NCBI GenBank assembly: GCA_013696945.1
Contig: JACCXQ010000265.1
Location: forward strand, 1-12,399
Length of the DNA stretch: 12,399 bases
Source of the DNA: Chloroflexota bacterium
GTDB lineage: Bacteria; Chloroflexota; Limnocylindria; Limnocylindrales; CSP1-4
Direction: 5' to 3'
Within the stretch, counting starts at the first letter, position 1, and every line of letters starts with the position of its first letter. Of this stretch, positions 1 to 5,723 are shown in pieces. The notes below the pieces were generated by a model. It was not told the DNA's origin. It saw nothing but the letters and a program-made list of their open reading frames with translations, and searched no databases. The translations under genes were made by a program, and so were the position numbers.

Positions 1-8
1 AGCGTCAT
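1..8 (-). CDS. 5' end of a T-box-controlled gene (off left edge)
   Basis: Only ATG ACG CT is inside the window, giving Met-Thr-Leu. The start is supported by an AAGGTG Shine-Dalgarno sequence (bases 20 to 15) six bases ahead of the ATG and by the complete T-box leader directly upstream. The TGG specifier of that leader suggests tryptophanyl-tRNA synthetase or a tryptophan biosynthesis or transport gene. The product itself cannot be seen, so this identity is inference only. Confidence 0.55.
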
Positions 9-362
9 CGGTGGCACCTTTCTCTTCCTTGTCCGGCCTCGTCCCGGGGCCGGAATCACGTGACCGACCTTCATCCTGTCGGGACGAAAGGTCGGTCCTT
101 CCGCGGTGCCACCCGCTTTCGACGCCTCTGGCCTCGTGGCCTCGCGCGTCGCGCTCTTCTCGCCGACGGGCCTCGGTCCCTTTCGGGGTGCCGCAGCCGA
201 TCGGTGCTGCCGTGATAACGCTGGCGCGCTGCGCCGGAGCCTTGTCCGGGGGCTCGCGGGTCCATTCACCATCGCCGCCGTCCCGGCTTCCACCAGCCGC
301 CGGGTCTCTGCATCGGCCGCGCGACGGGTACTCCTCCCGGTCGTCGCCCGTATTCGATTGTG
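9..362 (-). promoter_or_regulatory. T-box riboswitch, probable Trp specifier, probably translational
   Basis: A tRNA-sensing leader, read on the minus strand. Stem I lies at about 340 to 246. Its specifier loop has AGTA on the 5' side (332-329) and GAA followed by TGG and then A on the 3' side; TGG is at 264-262. The distal part carries GATGCAGAGA (314-305) and a GCTG/GGTGGAAGC loop (298-285), both typical of Stem I. The T-box sequence GGGTGGCACCGCGG is at 114-101, and the 3' antiterminator strand CGTCCC is at 86-81. A perfect 10-bp stem (97-88 with 71-62) crosses the antiterminator pairing, so the two forms should be mutually exclusive. A 7-bp GC stem (54-48 with 38-32) follows. Neither hairpin is followed by a T run, so a classical terminator is not evident. 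The 9-base complement between the T-box core (113-105) and the ribosome-binding region (18-10) fits a translational switch. The 5' end at 362 is an estimate from the promoter. Confidence 0.9.
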
Positions 363-368
363 GCGCGC

Positions 369-397
369 AGTCTAGCGAGTCGGGCGTCAGGCGTCGA
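369..397 (-). promoter_or_regulatory. Probable promoter of the T-box leader
   Basis: On the minus strand a -35-like TCGACG (397-392) is followed by a 17-base spacer and a -10-like TAGACT (374-369). Each matches the sigma-70 consensus at 4 of 6 positions. It overlaps the last codons of the phosphodiesterase gene and would start RNA near base 362, just before Stem I. The nine bases CGCTAGACT recur ahead of the HAD gene. Confidence 0.5.
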
Positions 398-965
398 TGG
401 TCGATGTGAGGGGCGACTCGTGTAGGCGTTCGTAGGCCGCGCCCGTGCGTCTGAGATGGCTGCAGAAGAGGACGACTTCCGCGACGCGCCACGCGATCGG
501 AGGTTGGGGCGGCGTGCGCGACAGCGCCTCGATGAGCTCTGGCGAGGCGCGGCGCGCGACGGTCAGGTGCGGACGCTGCCCCGATGGACGGCTCCCACCA
601 CGCCAGCCGATCGCATCCTCCAGCGAGGCAGCCAGCCGGGTGATCTCGGCCGCGCCCCGATCGACGTCGAGCCACGCCACGCCGTCACCCCGGCGCGAGC
701 GCCCGCCACCGCTTCCCAGGGTGACGTCGAACGCGGGGAGGCTCCGGGCGACCCGGTCGATCGCGTCGCACACCGTCGGGACGCCTTCCGGTTCGACCGG
801 TCCCAGAAAGACCAGCGTGATGTGGAGGACCTCACGGGGGAGCCACCGAGCGGCCGGGAAATCGCGGCGGAACAGCGCGAGTCGCTGCTCGCACGACCGT
901 GACGGATCCTCGGGGAGTGGCAGCCCGATAAAGAGCCGGAGGAGGGTCTCGGTCGGAGTGATCAG
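387..965 (-). CDS. thpR: RNA 2',3'-cyclic phosphodiesterase (ThpR/LigT family), apparent CTG start
   Basis: A 2H-phosphoesterase that opens RNA 2',3'-cyclic phosphates to 2'-phosphates; some members also have RNA ligase activity in vitro. Counted from a CTG at 965, the protein is 192 residues, close to the usual 180-190. It opens with the family hallmark LRLFIGLPLP (residues 9-18). Both catalytic HxT motifs are present, HITL at 48-51 and HLTV at 133-136. The C-terminal strand EVVLFCSHL and final ERLHESPL also fit the family. The frame has no ATG, GTG or TTG between the HAD stop codon and the first catalytic motif. The only plausible start is CTG, overlapping the upstream stop as CTGA, the same 4-base geometry seen at other junctions in this window. 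No Shine-Dalgarno precedes it, so translation probably depends on termination of the HAD gene. The same frame extends upstream to 1397, but that part lies inside the HAD gene and is not credible protein. Family assignment is firm; the start is not. Confidence 0.88.
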   Translation of the reverse strand: MITPTETLLRLFIGLPLPEDPSRSCEQRLALFRRDFPAARWLPREVLHITLVFLGPVEPEGVPTVCDAIDRVARSLPAFDVTLGSGGGRSRRGDGVAWLDVDRGAAEITRLAASLEDAIGWRGGSRPSGQRPHLTVARRASPELIEALSRTPPQPPIAWRVAEVVLFCSHLRRTGAAYERLHESPLTSTIDA

Positions 966-1714
966 GATGCGCGGCTGGCGACCGGACGCTCCACACCGAG
1001 CAGGTCGAGCAGCTCGAAGAGGTCGGCGATGACGGGAACACCGTCGTCGGGCGGGATCTGTCCTGTACGAGCCTGATCCCCGATGTCCCGGTCGATAAGC
1101 ACCGGCGTGATGCCCACCGCGCGAGCCCCCTGGACGTCCGCCGAGTACGAGTCGCCGATGTGGATGGCCCGTTCCGCGGGGACGCCCATCAGCTCCAGCG
1201 CGTGGTCGAAGATCCCACGGTGCGGCTTCTGGTAGCCGATGCGCGCGCTGATGACCATCTGCTCGAAGTGGCGCGCGACCTCGAGATCGTGGAAGAGCTC
1301 GGGCGCCTCCCACAGCCAGTTGCTGATGATCCCGAGGCGGAATCCTTCGTCCTGCAGTCGTTCGAGCGCGGGCAGGACATCGGGGAAGACGTGCCATGAG
1401 GCGCGCTTCTGGAACGCGCCCTCGATGGCGTGGAAGAGGTCATCCGGGATGTCCGGGTGGCCGAGCTCGGCGAGTACCTGGCGGTCGAACTCGATGATCC
1501 GCTGGAACGACGCCTCCGCCGTGGCCTCGAACGGTCCCTCGATGTCCCACGATCCGGTCGCCTCGCGGAGAGCAGCGGCGAGCTCCTCTTCCGTGACCGC
1601 GATGCCGAAGTCCGGGAACACAGAGAGGTAGACCGCGGCCCAGGACGGATCGGCACGGATCAGCGTGTCGCCCACGTCGAGGAAGATGACGTCCGGACGC
1701 TGGAGCTGTGGCAC
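962..1714 (-). CDS. HAD-superfamily hydrolase (HAD-IA-like phosphatase)
   Basis: A 250-residue haloacid-dehalogenase-fold hydrolase, probably acting on a small phosphorylated substrate that cannot be predicted. Motif I is FLDVGDTL at 11-18, with nucleophile Asp13. The usual second aspartate at the +2 position is Gly15, as in DVGGTL-type members. Motif II is IISNW (129-133, Ser131), motif III is Lys163 in GYQKPHRGIF, and motif IV is HIGDSYSADVQGA (185-197, Asp188 and Asp193). Residues 20 to about 110 form a helical cap as in subfamily I. The start is GTG at 1714. No Shine-Dalgarno precedes it, but a TAGACT box ends six bases upstream, which suggests a leaderless message. It is the first gene of a two-gene unit with the phosphodiesterase, overlapping it by 4 bases. 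A nucleotide or sugar phosphatase role is possible; the exact function is unknown. Confidence 0.88.
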   Translation of the reverse strand: MPQLQRPDVIFLDVGDTLIRADPSWAAVYLSVFPDFGIAVTEEELAAALREATGSWDIEGPFEATAEASFQRIIEFDRQVLAELGHPDIPDDLFHAIEGAFQKRASWHVFPDVLPALERLQDEGFRLGIISNWLWEAPELFHDLEVARHFEQMVISARIGYQKPHRGIFDHALELMGVPAERAIHIGDSYSADVQGARAVGITPVLIDRDIGDQARTGQIPPDDGVPVIADLFELLDLLGVERPVASRAS

Positions 1715-1720
1715 GCGAGG

Positions 1721-1726
1721 AGTCTA
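1721..1726 (-). promoter_or_regulatory. -10-like TAGACT box, probable leaderless promoter of the HAD gene
   Basis: TAGACT on the minus strand ends six bases before the GTG start at 1714, the distance expected when transcription begins at or near the start codon. There is no Shine-Dalgarno between them and no convincing -35 (17 bases upstream reads TCGGTG). The extended CGCTAGACT (1729-1721) is identical to that of the T-box promoter. Confidence 0.4.
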
Positions 1727-1772
1727 GCGGCGCGCCATAGTCGCACCGACGGCGGTCGGCTGGCGTGATCGT

Positions 1773-1914
1773 GTCAGCGATCCATGGAGTGACTGCTATC
1801 CGGGATCCGGGCGGCGGTTCCTGCCAGTGCGAGCAGATGTGAGCGCGGCCCGTGGATATCTGACCAGAACCGGGCGCATCGTCCGGCCTGACAGTCCTGC
1901 CACGGATAGCTGAC
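1773..1914. repeat. Three copies of an imperfect 15-base repeat in the intergenic region
   Basis: The copies are GTCAGCGATCCATGG on the plus strand (1773-1787), GTCAGATATCCACGG on the minus strand (1864-1850) and GTCAGCTATCCGTGG on the minus strand (1914-1900). All share GTCAG, the inner ATCC and the final GG. The two minus-strand copies are exactly 50 bases apart and the third is inverted. They fill most of the 236-base gap (1715-1950) between the glycan operon and the HAD unit, which otherwise shows only a weak TAGACT promoter box and no clear intrinsic terminator. They could be operator sites or a dispersed genomic repeat; which one cannot be told here. Confidence 0.5.
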
Positions 1915-1950
1915 ATAAGTCGGAGCTGGCGGATCGAGACGCGTCACGGT

Positions 1951-3423
1951 TCAGGGCTCGAGGCCCCCTCTCCCGATCCCCGCTGCGATCCGCCAGCCAT
2001 CGCGCGCGGGACGCCCACGCCCGGCTCGATGGCGCGGACCGGCATTCGCGCGAGGCTGAATGCGCGGCCGGGAACGCTGCGCCAGCCCGACACGCATCAG
2101 GGTCCACCCGGCGCGCTCGAGGGCCGGGCCGTCGAGGACGGCACGGGTGTCGAAGATGACGGGACGGCGCACGTGCTCCAGCACCGCTTCCCAATCGAGC
2201 TCGCGATAGGCCGGCCAGTCGGTTGCCAGGATGACGATGTCGGCGCCCCGGCAGGCGTCGAGCGGGTCGGCGCAGCGCTCCACCCCTCGCATCCGCGCCG
2301 TGACCGCCGCGCGCACCTGTGGATCGTGCGCTCGGACCAGGGCACCACGCTCGGTCAGCTCGCGGATGAGCGCCAGGGCCGGCGAATCACGGACGTCGTC
2401 CGTCCCTGCCTTGAAGGCCAGGCCCAGGACCGTCACGAGACGGCCATTCATCGGACCGACGAGCCGCTCGAGTCGGTCTATGGCGAGCCGAGGCCGCACC
2501 GCGTTGTCCGCCTGTGCTCCTTCGAGCATCGGCAACTCGATCCCGGCCTCGCGTCCTAGCCTGGCGAGGTTGGCCAGCTCCTTGGGCAGGCACGATCCTC
2601 CGAACCCGACGCCCGGCCGGAGATAGCTGCCACCGATCCGAGGATCGAGCGCCAGACCTCGGCGCACGTCGTCGATATCCGCGCCGTACGCCTCGCACAG
2701 ATCGGCGACCTCGTTGATGAACGCGAGCCGCGTGGCGAGGTACGCGTTGGCGGCGTTCTTGATGAGCTCGGCGGAGGCGTAGTCCGTGATCAACACCGGA
2801 GCCGGGGTCCTCCGATACAGCTGCTCCACGAGCCGGCTACCCGGCCCCGGTTCGCCGTCGGAGGTGCCGATGACGACGCGCAGCGGCGAGAGGAAGTCCG
2901 ACACGGCGGTCCCCTGGCGCAGGAACTCGGGGTTGAGCACGATGGTGCGCGGGTCGGCGCGGCGCAGCCAGAGCCTCAGGGACGTTGCCACCCCTGGCGG
3001 CAGCGTGCTGCGGACGACTATGGTCGCCTCGCGAGCGTGCTCGGCGATGGCGGCGCAGGCCGATCGCAACTGCGAGAGGTCGGCCGACCCGTCATCGGCC
3101 AGTGGCGTCCCGACGCACACGAGCACCGCCTCACGGCCCGCCAACGAACGCGCCGGGTCACCGCTCACGGCCAACCGGCCGCTCCGAAGCTCCTTGCGCA
3201 CGAGCTCGTCCAGCCCTGGCTCGCTGAAGGGGACCTCGCCGCGCGTCAGGGCGGAGAGGCGGATCGGGTCGGCTTCCACGGCAGTCACCCGATGTCCCAG
3301 ATTCGCCAGGCACGCGGCGGTCACCAGGCCGACATATCCGGCACCGAGCACCGCGATGTCGAGCGACGGTCCGCGCACGGCCGGCTGGTCCGCAGGTGAC
3401 GAGCGGGCAGGTTGCGAGGTCAT
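1951..3423 (-). CDS. UDP-glucose 6-dehydrogenase-type nucleotide-sugar dehydrogenase
   Basis: An NAD-dependent enzyme that oxidises the C6 hydroxyl of a nucleotide sugar, most likely UDP-glucose to UDP-glucuronate. In the 490-residue product the Rossmann motif GAGYVG is at 27-32. The family segments GEVPFSEPGL (62-71), VGTPLADDG (104-112) and NPEFLRQG (164-171) follow in order. Lys222 lies in ELIKNAANAYLA. The catalytic Cys278 lies in GFGGSCLPK (273-281), and GLAFKAGTDDVRDSP (334-348) opens the C-terminal domain. The start is ATG at 3423, overlapping the kinase stop as ATGA, with GGAG nine bases upstream. The family normally ends near residue 446; here about 44 Arg/Gly/Pro-rich residues follow, with visibly more T in third codon positions. 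It is the last gene of the operon and would supply UDP-uronic acid to the glycosyltransferases upstream. Sister activities such as GDP-mannose dehydrogenase are less likely but not excluded. Confidence 0.93.
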   Translation of the reverse strand: MTSQPARSSPADQPAVRGPSLDIAVLGAGYVGLVTAACLANLGHRVTAVEADPIRLSALTRGEVPFSEPGLDELVRKELRSGRLAVSGDPARSLAGREAVLVCVGTPLADDGSADLSQLRSACAAIAEHAREATIVVRSTLPPGVATSLRLWLRRADPRTIVLNPEFLRQGTAVSDFLSPLRVVIGTSDGEPGPGSRLVEQLYRRTPAPVLITDYASAELIKNAANAYLATRLAFINEVADLCEAYGADIDDVRRGLALDPRIGGSYLRPGVGFGGSCLPKELANLARLGREAGIELPMLEGAQADNAVRPRLAIDRLERLVGPMNGRLVTVLGLAFKAGTDDVRDSPALALIRELTERGALVRAHDPQVRAAVTARMRGVERCADPLDACRGADIVILATDWPAYRELDWEAVLEHVRRPVIFDTRAVLDGPALERAGWTLMRVGLAQRSRPRIQPRANAGPRHRAGRGRPARDGWRIAAGIGRGGLEP

Positions 3424-5723
3424 GCAGCGACGCTCCGACTGGCGAGCCGATCGTGGGCCGCATCGAGGAGCGCGTCGGCGATCTTGTGGCCATCGCGCCG
3501 GGGGCCGTGGATGGTCGCCAGCCGCAGCAACGTCGCGACCTCCAGATCACGCACGAGCCGCGCGTCGAGCATAGGATCGGATGAGATGGCTGCATCGAGG
3601 AAGTCCGATCGGACGCGAACGATCGCCTCTCTCGCCACGGGTCCCTGGATCGCCAGCAGGACGAGGTGCGCGCTCACGTTCGCGATGTCCACCGCCGGCT
3701 CGCCCATCGCCGCATCGTCGAGATCCAGGAAGGCGAGACCATCGCCCGATGCCAGGATGTTGTCGTGGTACAGGTCCCTGTGGATGGGCATGTACCGCCA
3801 CGAGTCCCCATGGCGACGGATCGCTGGCCCGACCTCCTCGAGCACGGCTCGCGCACTGTCCACCAAGGCCGGCAGCTCCATCGCGAAGCGATCCACGCGC
3901 GCGACCAGCGGCGTGACCTCGTCGAGGGGCGCGTGCCGGCGGTCGAGGCGCGCGCCACTGCGGTGGAATCCGGCCAGCGCGGCCGCGATCGCGCCTCCCA
4001 GCCCCGTGTCACCGGCCAGGAGCCGCTCCGTGATCGGCGTACCGGTGACGGCCTCCTGGAGCACGAGGTGCAGCGATCCGATGCACCCGACCGGGTGTGG
4101 GAGGCGGAGACCGGGTACCGGCGATGCTCCGGCGAAGGCACGAAGGGTGGCATCGACGCGCGCGGCGCGGCCGCTCGCGTAGACCTTGCCGAAGAGGACC
4201 CTCGGCTGTCCGGCCGCGTCGAGCAGGTCGAAGCGGATCGTGCAGCGACGACCGGGCTTGTGGCGTACGAGCGTGACGTCGCGGACGTCTACCGACAGGC
4301 CGAGCGCGGTGCGGAGGTGACGCTGCATCGTCGGCGGGTCGAGGACCTCCCGGATCTGCGGCAGCGCCTCGTCATGGGCGAGTGGCGTGGTACCGGTGGT
4401 CCGTGTCCCGTCGAGCGCCTCTTCGGAGAGCGAGACGAGTCGCTCGATGGCGACCGGCCAATCGGGCTCCAGGCGTCGAAACGGACCCACCGCCATGCGC
4501 AGCAACGCGGCGGCCTCGAAACCGGCCATGTCCGAGCCGGTCGATCGGCCGTGCGAGCCGAGGTAGGCGTCGAGGAACGCTTCGCGAGCGTTGACCCCCG
4601 CGTCCGCGCCCCAGCGCGCCGAGACATGGGCAATGAAGTCCGCGACATCGACGCGCGGATCACCGAAGCGCGCCTCGTCGAAGTCGATGAATGTGACTCC
4701 GGTCTCGTCGACGAGGACCTGATCGTCGTAGAAGTCGCCGTGGATGATCGTCGTCCGCGTCTCGAGGTCATCCAGTCGACGCGCGATCCGGTCAGAGAGT
4801 CTCGTGACACGGGACTCGAGCGCTGGGATGAGCCGCGCCACCGTCCTCGCCGCGTCCCGGACCAGTCGTGTCTCCGATATGGCCGGCGCAACGTCCATCG
4901 ATGGCATGGACGCCGCATGGAGCCTCGCCAGCGTCTCGCCGGTCAGGGCCGACGCGGCGCCGAACCGCGCCACGTCGACAAGGTCTGCCAGCCGCGTCCC
5001 GGGCGCCTGCTCGTGCGCAAGCCCCTGGACATCGGGCAGCACGGCCGCGAGCCGCGCCACCGGAAGGCACCGCTCGACCAGTGCGGTCGACAGTGCCGCG
5101 ACGCGTGACGCGCGGTCGTCAGCGTATGTCTTGACATACAGGACGGTTCGATCCTGAGTCTTCAGCTGGGCGCGAACGAGTGCCTTGCGCCCTGGGCGGT
5201 AACGCACCACCACGGGCCTGGAGATGTGGAGCCCATGGTCGGCCCCGGTGAGTGCGCGAGCCAGTGAACGCCGCAGGGAAGGCCTGGCCGTGAGGGTCAC
5301 GAGGGCCGGCAGCTGCCGGTCGACGGGGAGCAGCTGGAGCACCGCGTCGAGCTCGTCGATGAGGGCCACGCGCGGCTGGGGCGGCCCGGGATGACGCCGT
5401 GCGGTCCGCGCCACGGTCCGCGCGAGCATCGGCCCCGACCAGAGCTCGCGTGTCCTGTCGCGATCCCCCAAACGGACGCCGCCCTCGGTCTCGAGCCTCG
5501 ACCCGTCTGACAAGCGGAACGTGAGCCCGTACTGCACGAGGCAGCTCGTCCCGGGCTTGTAGCGAACGTAGATCGGGCGGCACTCGAGCAGCTCGAGCGC
5601 GCCCGAGCGGCAGTCGTCGAGATGGCTGGCGATGATGGCGGCCATCGCCGCTCCATCGAGCGCTGTCGGTAGGGCCGGCAGGGCCGGATCGTGCGGCGGC
5701 GGGGGCACGAGGAGCAGCGTCAT
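3420..5723 (-). CDS. Tandem APH-fold kinase with two catalytic domains and three YKPG-type lobes
   Basis: A 767-residue soluble phosphotransferase of the aminoglycoside phosphotransferase/choline kinase fold; substrate unknown. It holds two complete kinase units. Unit 1 has YRPG (175-178), a beta-3-type lysine Lys198 in LYVKTY, the catalytic loop HGDFYDDQ (328-335) and metal-binding IDFDEAR (346-352). Unit 2 has HKPG (488-491), Lys513 in LFGKVYASG, HRDLYHDN (648-655) and LDLDDAA (666-672). The spacing from YKPG-type motif to catalytic loop is about 153 and 160 residues, so this looks like internal duplication. A third lobe at the N-terminus carries YKPG (55-58) but no equivalent lysine and no catalytic loop of its own; it is followed by LDAVLQLLPVDRQLPAL (125-141). 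The start is ATG at 5723, overlapping the transporter stop as ATGA, with GGGAG six bases ahead; a further in-frame ATG at 5762 lies inside the transporter and is less likely. Its place between an ABC exporter and a UDP-sugar dehydrogenase suggests it phosphorylates a sugar, polyol or lipid intermediate, not an antibiotic. Confidence 0.88.
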   Translation of the reverse strand: MTLLLVPPPPHDPALPALPTALDGAAMAAIIASHLDDCRSGALELLECRPIYVRYKPGTSCLVQYGLTFRLSDGSRLETEGGVRLGDRDRTRELWSGPMLARTVARTARRHPGPPQPRVALIDELDAVLQLLPVDRQLPALVTLTARPSLRRSLARALTGADHGLHISRPVVVRYRPGRKALVRAQLKTQDRTVLYVKTYADDRASRVAALSTALVERCLPVARLAAVLPDVQGLAHEQAPGTRLADLVDVARFGAASALTGETLARLHAASMPSMDVAPAISETRLVRDAARTVARLIPALESRVTRLSDRIARRLDDLETRTTIIHGDFYDDQVLVDETGVTFIDFDEARFGDPRVDVADFIAHVSARWGADAGVNAREAFLDAYLGSHGRSTGSDMAGFEAAALLRMAVGPFRRLEPDWPVAIERLVSLSEEALDGTRTTGTTPLAHDEALPQIREVLDPPTMQRHLRTALGLSVDVRDVTLVRHKPGRRCTIRFDLLDAAGQPRVLFGKVYASGRAARVDATLRAFAGASPVPGLRLPHPVGCIGSLHLVLQEAVTGTPITERLLAGDTGLGGAIAAALAGFHRSGARLDRRHAPLDEVTPLVARVDRFAMELPALVDSARAVLEEVGPAIRRHGDSWRYMPIHRDLYHDNILASGDGLAFLDLDDAAMGEPAVDIANVSAHLVLLAIQGPVAREAIVRVRSDFLDAAISSDPMLDARLVRDLEVATLLRLATIHGPRRDGHKIADALLDAAHDRLASRSVAA

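Noticed and set aside
62..97. The 10-bp hairpin of the T-box leader as an intrinsic terminator
   Set aside because: The stem is perfect, but the bases after it on the minus strand are ACGTGATTCC, with no U tract. I treat it as a competing fold, not a terminator.
11..409. Plus-strand frame of 132 codons across the T-box region
   Set aside because: Ser/Arg/Pro-rich composition with no domain; the region is explained by the RNA leader on the other strand.
387..1397. A single 336-residue protein running from ATG 1397 through the phosphodiesterase
   Set aside because: The first 144 residues are an Arg/Gly/Ala-rich shadow of the HAD gene, which has all four catalytic motifs in its own frame.
1748..1761. 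Small inverted repeat CCGAC-GGCG-GTCGG as a terminator
   Set aside because: The stem is only 5 bp, no T run follows on either strand, and it lies too close to the HAD start to end the glycan operon sensibly.
3666..5108. Long plus-strand open frame of 480 codons antisense to the tandem kinase
   Set aside because: It shows no recognisable domain and mirrors a gene with clear kinase motifs. High GC with GC-ending codons routinely opens the opposite frame.
3420..5723. Reading the tandem kinase as an aminoglycoside resistance gene
   Set aside because: The fold is shared by many small-molecule kinases. The protein is twice the usual size and sits in a glycan operon with no other resistance genes.
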